Shown: positions 27,738-35,656 of the stretch, in pieces
How the letters are laid out: the number at the start of each line of letters is the position of its first letter
Position numbering within the stretch: the first letter of the stretch is position 1
Assembly: GCA_934234215.1 (NCBI GenBank)
Contig: CAKQHB010000006.1
Coordinates: 51,997-115,996 of the forward strand
Direction: 5' to 3'
DNA from: an uncultured Cuneatibacter sp.
Lineage (GTDB): Bacteria; Bacillota; Clostridia; Lachnospirales; Lachnospiraceae
Length of the DNA: 64,000 nucleotides
Notes under the pieces: generated by a model
What the model was told of the DNA's origin: nothing
Databases searched by the model: none
The model's input: only the letters and a program-made list of their open reading frames with translations
Program-made: the position numbers and the translations under genes

Positions 27738-27765
27738 TTTACTTCGAAACAAAGTGTGTTATAAT
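27738..27765 (+). promoter_or_regulatory. Promoter of the XRE regulator gene
   Basis: -35 TTTACT (27738-27743), 16-nt spacer, -10 TATAAT (27760-27765). It lies about 100 bp before the ATG at 27864 and separates that gene from the structured transcript. Confidence 0.55.
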
Positions 27766-27863
27766 GAAATACTCGCCAAAAACACAGGAGCTGTATTGGC
27801 GGATACATTTCAGAAATTGGGTGAAAAAAATAGCACCGGTAAGAGAGGAAAGGAGACGGAAAG

Positions 27864-28295
27864 ATGGAACGTCCACATTTTGACATTGTGGCCAGCGGAG
27901 CGCGGATGAGACAGATCCGCAGACAGAGAAACATCTCTGTCAAGCAGGTCATGGAATACATGGGTTTTGAATCCATGCAGGCAGTATACAAATGGGAAGC
28001 CGGGAAGTGCTTTCCGCAGGCAGATAACCTGATCGCACTTGCCATGCTGTATCAGGTAAATCCAATCGAGCTGTTGGTGAAGGAAGAGGACGAGATGTCC
28101 TCTTCTTGTTTTTTATATAGAAAAAAGATTCAGCAAAAGAGCTGCCCTTCTTTTACAAAACGTGCCTATTTTTCTATGCAGCTTGTACCACTTTTATTCT
28201 TCAATGCGCGAAACTCGCCTGACGGCTCAAACAGTCGCGCATTTTCAGAAGTGGTACGCACTGCATCACGAAAAAGTACGGCAATGTTATTGTAA
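27864..28295 (+). CDS. XRE-family HTH regulator, C-terminus read into a hairpin element
   Basis: 143 residues as an open frame. Residues 8-70 are a Cro/C1-type HTH (ASGARMRQIRRQRNISVKQV, then AVYKWEAGKCFPQADNLIAL). The family normally ends soon after residue 75-85. Here codons 74-82 coincide with a terminator hairpin (28083-28114) and the frame then runs through the hairpin element at 28135-28313. The last ~55 residues are therefore probably not native. AGGAGAC precedes the ATG. It may regulate itself or the upstream RNA. Confidence 0.7.
   Translation: MERPHFDIVASGARMRQIRRQRNISVKQVMEYMGFESMQAVYKWEAGKCFPQADNLIALAMLYQVNPIELLVKEEDEMSSSCFLYRKKIQQKSCPSFTKRAYFSMQLVPLLFFNARNSPDGSNSRAFSEVVRTASRKSTAMLL
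28083..28114 (+). terminator. Intrinsic terminator inside the end of the XRE frame
   Basis: GAAGAGGAC (28083-28091) pairs with GTCCTCTTC (28097-28105) around GAGAT and is followed by TTGTTTTTT. It also forms the outermost part of a longer imperfect inverted repeat whose other side is near 28340-28360. Confidence 0.65.
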
Positions 28296-28313
28296 AAGAA
28301 GGGCAGCTCTTTT
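28135..28313 (+). repeat. Hairpin element 1 (long inverted repeat with conserved internal loop)
   Basis: Perfect 24-bp inverted arms (28135-28158 and 28290-28313) enclose a nearly continuous imperfect hairpin. At the apex GCGCGA pairs with TCGCGC across an asymmetric internal loop, AACTC (28212-28216) opposite TCAAACAG (28227-28234), closed by GCC-TGAC-GGC. It shares core sequence (CGTGCCTATTTTTCTATGCAG, and GCATCACGAAAAA) with element 2 in the opposite orientation, while the arms are unrelated. Confidence 0.75.
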
Positions 28314-28456
28314 GGAATCAGCTTTTTCGCATAAAATGCAGAAGAGGACATCTCGCCCACGGAGTTAGACAGGGCGGGGAGTTTTCTTAAAAACTTTGCG
28401 GGGATTTTGTTGTCTTGCGCGATGTTCATTTTGCTATAGTTTGCGGAAAATTTGAA

Positions 28457-28635
28457 AAAAGAAGTAGACGGACATCCACGATAACATTGCCGTGTTTTTC
28501 GTGATGCGGACGGGCTCACTTCCTCAATACGCGTCTGCCTGAACCGAAGGTGAGTTACGCGTATTGAGGAATAAAAGTGAGACTGGCTGCATAGAAAAAT
28601 AGGCACGTTATCGTGGATGTCCGTCTACTTCTTTT
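28457..28635 (-). repeat. Hairpin element 2, same family, inverted
   Basis: Perfect 29-bp inverted arms (28457-28485 and 28607-28635). Read on the minus strand the apex is CGCGT, AACTC, ACC-TTCG-GGT, TCAGGCAG, ACGCG: the same internal loop as element 1, with different base pairs around it and a UUCG-type tetraloop. The core shares CGTGCCTATTTTTCTATGCAG and GCATCACGAAAAA with element 1. The arms are specific to this locus. Confidence 0.75.
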
Positions 28636-28654
28636 GAGACTGATTTTTTGAAAA

Positions 28655-29047
28655 TCACCGCGCACTTAATTCATCAATCAATTCAATCGACTCCCGAATC
28701 ATCCCATCGCAGTGTTCTTTTTTGACACCGCCCTTCTGGGCATTCGCACGCAGCAGGTCTACACAGTTTGTCAGACCATCGTGGTTGTCAGCAATGCGTT
28801 TGCGAAATTCTGCAAGGACAGAAGGGGAGGTGATTCCCTTTGCGCCGAGGATCATGAGTCCGGCGGTGATTGCACCGCAGGTGCTTCCGCACTTCATACC
28901 GCCGCCAAAGTTTGCAGCGAGGGCAGCTGCGATATCTTCCTCTAAGCCAAGCTCAGCCGCATAAGTACGCAGAATGGTTTCTGCACAGTTGTTTACCATA
29001 GGAACTTCCTGACGAAGTGCCATTGCTTTTTCGATATGTTGATTCAT
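28655..29047 (-). CDS. C_GCAxxG_C_C family protein
   Basis: 130 residues with the family pattern: a first Cys in VNNCAET, the central FGGGMKCGSTCGAITAG, and later Cys residues in TNCVDLL and EHCDGMI. Such proteins are small putative redox or metal proteins of anaerobes. It is 3 bp downstream of aspA on the same strand and surely co-transcribed, suggesting a link to aspartate/fumarate metabolism. Biochemical role unknown. Confidence 0.88.
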   Translation of the reverse strand: MNQHIEKAMALRQEVPMVNNCAETILRTYAAELGLEEDIAAALAANFGGGMKCGSTCGAITAGLMILGAKGITSPSVLAEFRKRIADNHDGLTNCVDLLRANAQKGGVKKEHCDGMIRESIELIDELSAR

Positions 29048-29050
29048 GTG

Positions 29051-30448
29051 TTAATCTCCACTTCTCATTTGTGTCATCCGATACGGGTCCAGCACTTTCT
29101 CCAGCTCGTGTTTGTTCATGAGTTTCTGCTCCAGTACGAGGGAGCGGACGGATCTGCCGGTACGGACAGCATTTTTTGCGATCGCGGCAGCGGCTTTGTA
29201 TCCAATGTACGGGCAAAGGGCGGTCGCGATCCCGGCGCTGCTTTCCATGAGGTCTTTGCAGTGATTGCGGTTTGCAGTGATGCCGGTGATGCAGTTATCA
29301 ATCAGTGTAGCACAGGCATTTGTCAATGTCGAGATGGAATCGAACAAATTGCAGAAGACTACCGGTTCGAATGCGTTCAGCTCCAGCTGTCCGGCTTCGG
29401 CTGCCATTGTGATCGTGGCATCGTGTCCAACAATGTGAAATGCGACCTGACTGACAACTTCCGGAATGACCGGATTTACTTTGCCGGGCATAATGGAGGA
29501 ACCATTCTGCTTTGCGGGCAGATTGATCTCACCGAATCCGGTTTTCGGACCGGAGGAGAGCAGGCGAAGGTCGTTGCACATTTTGGAGAGATCCACGGCG
29601 CAGGTTTTGACAACGCCGGAGATTGCAACAAAGCCATCGAGATTTTCAGTTGCGTCAAAAAGGTCGGCTGCCTGCTGCAGCGGATATCCGGTCAGTTCCC
29701 GCAGATTCGGAACAATCCTGCTGAAATAGGACGGGGAGACATTGATCGCAGTGCCGACAGCAGTTCCGCCGAGGTTGACGGTGTACATTTCTTCACGGGA
29801 GTGCTCGATGCGCTTGCGGTCGCGGGCAACCATCGAAGCGTAGCCGTGGAACACCTGACCGAGACGAACGGGAACGGCATCCTGCAGCTGGGTACGTCCC
29901 ATGGTGATAACGTCATCAAATTCCGATGCTTTGGCGGAAAGGGCATCTTCGAGGCGCTGCAATTCGCGGATCAGCGGCTCCAGCAGATCCAGAACGGTCA
30001 GCTTTCCGGCGGTAGGAATGACATCGTTTGTGGACTGTGCCATATTTACATGATCGTTGGGATGCACGAGACGATAGCTGCCTTTGGTGTCGCCCAAAAG
30101 TTCCCCGGCTCTGTTTGCCAGCACTTCGTTCATGTTCATATTGGCGCTTGTTCCGGCACCGCCCTGAATGGCATCCACGATGAACTGATCCGCCCATTTG
30201 CCGTCCAGCACTTCATCGCAGGCCTGTAAAATTGCGTCAGAAATGTCTTTCTTCAAAAGACCGGCATTGTAATTGGTGATAGCAGCCGCTTTTTTGACCT
30301 GTGCAAGATTGCGCAGAAAAGTCGGATGCAGCTTTGTTCCGGTAATCGGAAAATTCATTTTTGCGCGCAGCGCCTGCACCCCATAGTAGGCGTCTGCGGG
30401 AACTTCCATGGTACCAATTGAATCAGATTCCAGTCGTGTCGTTTTCAT
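29051..30448 (-). CDS. aspA: Aspartate ammonia-lyase
   Basis: 465 residues of the fumarase/aspartase superfamily. The signature GSSIMPGKVNP, with the catalytic serine loop, is intact. STNDVIPTA and GRTQLQDAVPVRLGQ mark the other active-site regions. It interconverts aspartate and fumarate plus ammonia; the tetramer is cytosolic. GMEVPADAYYGVQAL-type N-terminus separates aspartase from fumarase C, though the two families are close. The ATG at 30448 follows AGAGGA; an upstream extension to 30493 lacks a site. Divergent from an Lrp-type regulator and followed by the C_GCAxxG gene. Confidence 0.92.
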   Translation of the reverse strand: MKTTRLESDSIGTMEVPADAYYGVQALRAKMNFPITGTKLHPTFLRNLAQVKKAAAITNYNAGLLKKDISDAILQACDEVLDGKWADQFIVDAIQGGAGTSANMNMNEVLANRAGELLGDTKGSYRLVHPNDHVNMAQSTNDVIPTAGKLTVLDLLEPLIRELQRLEDALSAKASEFDDVITMGRTQLQDAVPVRLGQVFHGYASMVARDRKRIEHSREEMYTVNLGGTAVGTAINVSPSYFSRIVPNLRELTGYPLQQAADLFDATENLDGFVAISGVVKTCAVDLSKMCNDLRLLSSGPKTGFGEINLPAKQNGSSIMPGKVNPVIPEVVSQVAFHIVGHDATITMAAEAGQLELNAFEPVVFCNLFDSISTLTNACATLIDNCITGITANRNHCKDLMESSAGIATALCPYIGYKAAAAIAKNAVRTGRSVRSLVLEQKLMNKHELEKVLDPYRMTQMRSGD

Positions 30449-30607
30449 AATTTTGTCCTCTTCTCTATTCTGCCATTTCATCAGTGAAAGCACCTCGAAA
30501 TGAAACTTAAAATCAAAATTTCGCTACCAGCAAATTAACATTTTTGGGACGAAAAGTAAATATGATAAAGTGAAGTCCATGATTTGATAGAAAAATTGGA
30601 TATATGA

Positions 30608-30654
30608 GCTTAATAAAATAAACAGAAGCCGAATTTCACTTTATTTTATTAAGC
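30608..30654. promoter_or_regulatory. 15-bp inverted repeat in the aspA/lrp divergent region
   Basis: GCTTAATAAAATAAA (30608-30622) and its perfect complement (30640-30654) with a 17-nt spacer. AT-rich symmetric sites at this position, just upstream of the regulator's -35, fit an Lrp/AsnC operator. A hairpin without T-run would be a poor terminator. Confidence 0.55.
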
Positions 30655-30660
30655 AGATTC

Positions 30661-30690
30661 TTGACCGGAGTGGAGCAATTCGTTTATAGT
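30661..30690 (+). promoter_or_regulatory. Promoter of the Lrp/AsnC gene
   Basis: -35 TTGACC (30661-30666), 18-nt spacer, -10 TATAGT (30685-30690). The ATG at 30715 follows at a leader length of about 18 nt. Confidence 0.6.
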
Positions 30691-30714
30691 AGAGGAACAG
30701 AAACGAGGAAGAGA

Positions 30715-31176
30715 ATGGAGGAAGGAGTTTTGGAACACAAGCTGGATAATATTGATCGAAAGATCATCGAACTGCTGCAGAAAAATGCGCGAATGCCGAT
30801 TAAGGAAATTGCAAAGGAAGTATTTTTGTCATCTCCGGCAGTGTCGGCGCGAATCGAGCGACTGGAGGAGAGCGGCGTCATCACCGGTTATCACGCAATC
30901 GTGAATCCGCTGCTGTTAGGTTATCACATTCGAGCATTTATCAATCTGGAAGTGGAGCCGGGACAGAAGAAAGAATTTTATCCTTTTATTAAGACAGTCC
31001 CCAATGTGATTGAGTGTAATTGTGTGACCGGGGATTACTCGATGTTGATTGAGGTGGCATATCAGTCCACAATGGAGCTGGATCATTTTATCAATGTGCT
31101 GCAGCAGTATGGACGGACGAAAACGCTGGTTGTTTTCTCGACCTCTGTGGAGCATCGAGAGCTGCCAATCACTTAA
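30715..31176 (+). CDS. Lrp/AsnC-family transcriptional regulator
   Basis: 153 residues. An N-terminal AsnC-type HTH (NIDRKIIELLQKNARMPIKE, then SSPAVSARIERLEESGVI) is joined to a C-terminal RAM/AsnC ligand domain (AFINLEVEPGQ, CNCVTGDYSMLIEVA). These proteins form octamers and sense amino acids. Divergent arrangement from aspA with a long inverted repeat between makes aspA the probable target and aspartate or asparagine a plausible effector. Confidence 0.9.
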   Translation: MEEGVLEHKLDNIDRKIIELLQKNARMPIKEIAKEVFLSSPAVSARIERLEESGVITGYHAIVNPLLLGYHIRAFINLEVEPGQKKEFYPFIKTVPNVIECNCVTGDYSMLIEVAYQSTMELDHFINVLQQYGRTKTLVVFSTSVEHRELPIT

Positions 31177-31237
31177 AAACTCTGTTACAGGATGAGAGTT
31201 TTGAAGCAAAGCAAAACGCTTCGGGAAGGAGTATCGT

Positions 31238-32077
31238 GTGGAAAATGGATTGCTTTCCATCGGGAAAATGGCAGAAATGAACCATCTGACTGTGGCAACG
31301 CTGCGGTTGTATGATGAGATGGGACTGCTGGTGCCTCGTTTTACCGATCCGGACACGGGATATCGGTATTATGACATTGCGCAAAACGCCAGATTGGATA
31401 TGATTGCGTATATGAAAGAGCTGGGCATGAGCCTGGCGGAGATTCGGGATGTGCTGCAAAAAGAGGATATCACGCTGGTTGAGACGATTCTCGTCAAAAA
31501 GAATGAGCAGCTGCATGAACAGATGCGCTTGCTGCGTGCGAGACACAATGCAGTGGAGCGGGCAATCGCGTCCATTGAGCGTTATCGAAAGTCGCCCAGG
31601 CGCGGTACAACCGCGCTGGAATATATTGATCGGCGGTATATTTGGGGACAGCCCTGCTGCGGGAATTTCTACGAAAAAGATATTCTGGCGTATGAAAAAG
31701 AATTGCTGGCGCTGCGGAAAGCGCTTGTGGAACAGGGGTTTTCGCAGGTGCATTCTTATAACATCGGAACGTCAATCCGAAAAGAAGATTTTGAGCAGGG
31801 AAGGTTTTTGCCGCAGGAGACCTTTGTGTTTGTGGATCATCGGGACAAGGAGCTTTTTTCGGGGGTAAAAGTGCTGGACAGCGGCATGTTTGCGTGTGTA
31901 TATCTCGACCGCTATGAGGACGAGCTGGAATATGCGGAGAAGCTGCTGAAATACTGCGAGGAGCAGGGATGGACGATCTGTGGAGATTATATTTGCGAAG
32001 TTTTGACAGAATTTAATGTATTTGACAGCGAGCGGCGGAATATGTACCTGCGTTTGCAGGTCCCGGTACAGTTCTGA
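31238..32077 (+). CDS. MerR-family regulator with GyrI-like ligand domain
   Basis: 279 residues. The N-terminal MerR winged helix (LLSIGKMAEMNHLTVATLRL, then DTGYRYYDIAQ) is followed by a dimerisation coiled coil and a C-terminal effector domain like those of BltR/BmrR-type multidrug sensors. The start is a GTG at 31238, 6 nt after GGAAGGAG. No exporter is adjacent; the MATE gene is 18 kb away. Target unknown. Confidence 0.88.
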   Translation: MENGLLSIGKMAEMNHLTVATLRLYDEMGLLVPRFTDPDTGYRYYDIAQNARLDMIAYMKELGMSLAEIRDVLQKEDITLVETILVKKNEQLHEQMRLLRARHNAVERAIASIERYRKSPRRGTTALEYIDRRYIWGQPCCGNFYEKDILAYEKELLALRKALVEQGFSQVHSYNIGTSIRKEDFEQGRFLPQETFVFVDHRDKELFSGVKVLDSGMFACVYLDRYEDELEYAEKLLKYCEEQGWTICGDYICEVLTEFNVFDSERRNMYLRLQVPVQF

Positions 32078-32224
32078 TATTTTTTTCACAAAAAGCTTGA
32101 CTCTCATGTGGTATCAGGGTTTATGATAAAAGCATCAAGGGAACAAAAGATGCGAGGTCAAAAAACATCCTATATTTTTATTTTAGAGAGTTGGAGCAGG
32201 GCGCTCCGGATTGGAGGATTTTTT

Positions 32225-33250
32225 ATGGAAAAGGTAAAAGTTGTACAGTATGGCTGTGGTAAAATGAGTAAGTACATCCTGCGTTACCTGCATGAGCATG
32301 GCGCACAGATCGTTGGCGCAATTGATGTAAATCCTGCAGTTGTTGGTCAGGATGTAGGCGATTTCGCAGAGCTGGGCATTAAGACCGGTGTTCTGATCTC
32401 CAACGATGCAGACAAGGTTCTGGATGAGTGCGATGCCGATGTTGCTATCGTAACCCTGTTCAGCTTTATTGATGATATTTACGATCATGTAGAAAAGTGT
32501 GTAGAGCGCGGTATCAATGTTATCACAACTTGCGAAGAAGCAATCTACCCGTGGACGACATCTGCGGCAGAGATCAATCGTCTGGACGCTCTGGCAAAAG
32601 AGACCGGCTGCACCATCACCGGCAGCGGTATGCAGGATATTTTCTGGATCAATATGGTTGCGCTGGTTGCCGGCGGCTGTCACAAGATTACAAAAATCAA
32701 AGGCGCTTACAGCTACAATGTAGATGAATATGGTCTGGCGCTGGCAGAGGCGCATGGCTGTGATCTGACACCGGAAGAGTTCGAGCAGAAGATCGCACAT
32801 CCGGCAGAGTTTGAGCCGTCCTACGCATGGAATGCAAGTGAAGCCATCTGCAATAAGCTGGGTCTGACGATCAAATCCATCACTCAGAAGCATGTACCTT
32901 GCATCATCGACCACGATATTTATTCTGAGACATTGGGCAAGACCATCGAAGCTGGTCGCTGCATCGGAATGTCCGCAGTTGTAACGATCGAAACGATGCA
33001 GGGCATTACCGTTGAGGAAGAGACCATTGGTAAAGTATATGGACCGGAAGACGGCGATCTGTGTGATTGGAAGATCTCCGGCGAACCGGACACCGAGTTC
33101 CATGTAGTAAAGCCCGCAACTGTAGAGCATACCTGCGCAACTGTTGTAAACCGTCTGCCTGCACTGCTTCGCGCACCGGCCGGATATGTAACTGCAGATC
33201 AGTTAGAGCCGAACGAATATCTGACTTATCCGATGGAATATTACTGCTAA
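32225..33250 (+). CDS. Ord/DapB-like NAD(P)-dependent dehydrogenase
   Basis: 341 residues. The N-terminal Rossmann fold (KVVQYGCGKMSKYI, then GAIDVNPAVVGQDVG) and the CEEAIYPW and TGSGMQDIFWI segments resemble 2,4-diaminopentanoate dehydrogenase (Ord) of clostridial ornithine fermentation, related to dihydrodipicolinate reductase. The ornithine pathway partners (ortAB, oraSE) are absent, so the substrate may differ. The ATG at 32225 has GGAGG 7-8 nt upstream; the frame runs open 39 codons further without a site. A terminator follows at 33267. Confidence 0.78.
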   Translation: MEKVKVVQYGCGKMSKYILRYLHEHGAQIVGAIDVNPAVVGQDVGDFAELGIKTGVLISNDADKVLDECDADVAIVTLFSFIDDIYDHVEKCVERGINVITTCEEAIYPWTTSAAEINRLDALAKETGCTITGSGMQDIFWINMVALVAGGCHKITKIKGAYSYNVDEYGLALAEAHGCDLTPEEFEQKIAHPAEFEPSYAWNASEAICNKLGLTIKSITQKHVPCIIDHDIYSETLGKTIEAGRCIGMSAVVTIETMQGITVEEETIGKVYGPEDGDLCDWKISGEPDTEFHVVKPATVEHTCATVVNRLPALLRAPAGYVTADQLEPNEYLTYPMEYYC

Positions 33251-33266
33251 ATAATTAACGAAACTT

Positions 33267-33302
33267 GGAGCTGCATGCAATGGAGTGTGCAGCTCCTTTT
33301 TC
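33267..33302 (+). terminator. Intrinsic terminator after the Ord-like gene
   Basis: GGAGCTGCA (33267-33275) and TGCAGCTCC (33288-33296) form a 9-bp stem with a 12-nt loop, followed by TTTTTC. Confidence 0.88.
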
Positions 33303-33406
33303 TTTGCTTTACAGGATTCCATTTTCAGAGCGAAAATCTCTTTACTCAAACGGCGGAAGGTAGTAAACTAATGATGTCTAAAATTGAAACGAAAAGGAAT
33401 ACACAT

Positions 33407-34861
33407 ATGAGAGTAGGATTTGATAATCAAAAGTACCTGAAAATGCAGTCTGAGCACATCATGGAGCGCATTGCAAAGTTTGATAACAAGCTTTATCTGG
33501 AGTTTGGCGGCAAGCTGTTTGATGATTTCCACGCATCCAGAGTTTTACCCGGATTTGCCCCGGACAGCAAGTTCCAGATGCTGATGCAGTTGGCTCCGCA
33601 GGCGGAGATTGTGATGGTTGTGAGCGCGGCTGATATCGAGAAGAATAAGATCCGCGGCGATCTTGGCATCACTTATGACAACGACGTATTGCGTCTGATC
33701 GGGGAATTCCAGTCCAGAGGCCTGTATGTGGGCAGTGTTGTCCTGACAAAGTTTGCAGGTCAGCCCAGCGCGGTTGCTTATAAGAAAAAGCTGGAGAACA
33801 AGGGCATCAAGGTTTACCAGCATTATGTGATTCCCGGATATCCGATGAATGTACCGCTGATCGTCAGTGAAGAGGGCTATGGAAAGAACGATTACATTGA
33901 GACAACGAGACCGTTAGTTGTTGTTACAGCTCCGGGTCCCGGAAGCGGAAAGATGAGCACCTGTCTGTCTCAGCTGTATCATGAGCATAAGCGTGGCGTT
34001 CGTGCCGGTTATGCAAAGTATGAGACATTCCCGATCTGGAATCTGCCGTTGAAGCATCCGGTCAATCTGGCATACGAAGCAGCTACCGCAGATCTGAATG
34101 ACGTCAATATGATCGATCCGTTCCATATGGAAGCTTACGGTGAGACAACGGTAAATTACAACCGTGATGTCGAGATTTTCCCGGTCGTAAATGCGATGTT
34201 CGAGATGATCTATGGCGAGAGCCCGTACAAGTCTCCTACCGATATGGGTGTCAATATGGCAGGAAATTGCATTATTGACGATGAAGCGTGCCGCGAGGCT
34301 TCCAGACAGGAGATCATCCGCAGATATTATCAGGCAATTGCTGGTGTTGCAGATGGTACTCGCACCGAGGAAGAGGCATTTAAGATCGAACTGCTGATGC
34401 GTCATGAGAATCTGACTGCTATGGATCGTGCTGCCGTTGCGGCTGCTAGAAAGAGAGAGGAAGAGACTGGCGCACCTGCTGTTGCACTGGAGCTGCCGGA
34501 TGGCCGCATGGTAACCGGTAAGACCGGCGAATTGTTAGGACCGAGTGCTGCAGTTCTGCTGAATGCGATCAAGGAGCTGGCAGGAATCCCTCACGAAAAA
34601 GAGATCCTGTCCCCGACCGCCATCGAGCCGATCCAGACATTAAAGACAAAATACCTTGGCAGCAAGAACCCGCTGCTGCATACGGATGAAGTGCTGATTG
34701 CATTGTCTGCGACTGCTTCCGAAAATGAGGACGCAGCGTTGGCATTGAAGCAGCTTCCGAAGCTAAAGGGATCTCAGGTTCATTCCAGTGTCATGCTGAC
34801 CGCAGTGGACAAGGGCACATTCCACAAGTTAGAGTGCGATGTGACCTGCGAGCCGAGATAA
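33407..34861 (+). CDS. DUF1846 family protein
   Basis: 484 residues, close to the family's usual ~500. Full-length match to DUF1846: RVGFDNQKYLKMQSEHI at the N-terminus, KLYLEFGGKLFDDFHASRVL, VVVTAPGPGSGKMSTCLSQ (a P-loop-like GPGSGK) and MGVNMAGNCI. A structure of a streptococcal member is known to me only as a two-domain protein of unclear role. The ATG at 33407 is chosen for its AAGGAA site. It is followed 13 bp later by the deformylase gene. Confidence 0.9.
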   Translation: MRVGFDNQKYLKMQSEHIMERIAKFDNKLYLEFGGKLFDDFHASRVLPGFAPDSKFQMLMQLAPQAEIVMVVSAADIEKNKIRGDLGITYDNDVLRLIGEFQSRGLYVGSVVLTKFAGQPSAVAYKKKLENKGIKVYQHYVIPGYPMNVPLIVSEEGYGKNDYIETTRPLVVVTAPGPGSGKMSTCLSQLYHEHKRGVRAGYAKYETFPIWNLPLKHPVNLAYEAATADLNDVNMIDPFHMEAYGETTVNYNRDVEIFPVVNAMFEMIYGESPYKSPTDMGVNMAGNCIIDDEACREASRQEIIRRYYQAIAGVADGTRTEEEAFKIELLMRHENLTAMDRAAVAAARKREEETGAPAVALELPDGRMVTGKTGELLGPSAAVLLNAIKELAGIPHEKEILSPTAIEPIQTLKTKYLGSKNPLLHTDEVLIALSATASENEDAALALKQLPKLKGSQVHSSVMLTAVDKGTFHKLECDVTCEPR

Positions 34862-34874
34862 AGGAGCTTCGCAT

Positions 34875-35285
34875 ATGGTACGCGAAATTATGCATGATAT
34901 CTTCTTTTTAAATCAAAAATCAGAACCGGCGCTTCCCGCGGACAAGCAGGTGGCGCTGGATCTGTTGGATACGCTGAAAGCGCACGAGGAAGAGTGCGTG
35001 GGGATGGCTGCGAACATGATCGGTGTCCGCAAAAACATCATTGCAGTCAACATCGGCTTTGCAAATCTGGCGATGTTCAACCCGGTCATCCTCAAAAAGA
35101 GCGGAGCATTTGAGACCGAAGAGGGGTGTCTCTCTCTGAGTGGTGTGCGAAAAACAACGCGTTATCAGGAAATCGAAGTAGAATATCAGGATCTGAATTT
35201 TATCAAAAAGCGTCAGAAATTCACCGGCTGGACGGCACAGATCATCCAACATGAGTGTGACCATCTGCAGGGAATTTTGATTTGA
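34875..35285 (+). CDS. Peptide deformylase family protein, variant motif 1
   Basis: 136 residues. Motif 2 EGCLS and motif 3 HECDH (metal His residues and catalytic Glu) are intact. Motif 1, normally GxGxAAxQ, reads CVGMAANMIG, so the oxyanion-stabilising Gln is replaced by Met. Such variants are common in Clostridia as a second deformylase, but activity on formyl-Met ends is uncertain. The protein is shorter than typical type I enzymes. Coupled with the DUF1846 gene. Confidence 0.85.
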   Translation: MVREIMHDIFFLNQKSEPALPADKQVALDLLDTLKAHEEECVGMAANMIGVRKNIIAVNIGFANLAMFNPVILKKSGAFETEEGCLSLSGVRKTTRYQEIEVEYQDLNFIKKRQKFTGWTAQIIQHECDHLQGILI

Positions 35286-35310
35286 CGATTGTGACAGGGA
35301 AGGTGAAACT

Positions 35311-35643
35311 ATGATTTTGATGTTGCTGGGAGCTTGTTTCGTGCCGATTTTGATGTTAGTGACCGGAATCGTATTTCAAAAGCATGCGCCAAAAGAGATC
35401 AATGGATTCATCGGCTATCGCACGCGCAGATCCATGCAGAGTCAGGAAGCGTGGGACTACGCAAACAAGCGAATGGGTGAGATTTGGCTGGCACTTGGTG
35501 TGATTTTGCTGGTTGTGTCGATTCCACTCACACTGTTGTTTGCAGAAAATGGACTGACGATTGCGATGATTGCACAGGTTGTGGCATTGATCGTGTCGAT
35601 CATTCCGGTAGAAGTGGAATTAAAAGCAAAGTTTGATGCATAA
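35311..35643 (+). CDS. SdpI-family membrane protein
   Basis: 110 residues with three hydrophobic helices and the SdpI/YhfL signature between TM1 and TM2 (NGFIGYRTRRSMQSQEAWDYANK). SdpI proteins give immunity to the SdpC killing factor in Bacillus; most homologues have no known partner, and none is seen here. Its end overlaps the untranslated start region of the FMN oxidase gene. Confidence 0.88.
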   Translation: MILMLLGACFVPILMLVTGIVFQKHAPKEINGFIGYRTRRSMQSQEAWDYANKRMGEIWLALGVILLVVSIPLTLLFAENGLTIAMIAQVVALIVSIIPVEVELKAKFDA

Positions 35644-35656
35644 AGGAGGCTTCGAG

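Noticed and set aside
27231..27752. 173-codon minus-strand frame across the structured region
   Set aside because: No ribosome site, composition unlike the other genes and no family features; it is a by-product of the structured sequence.
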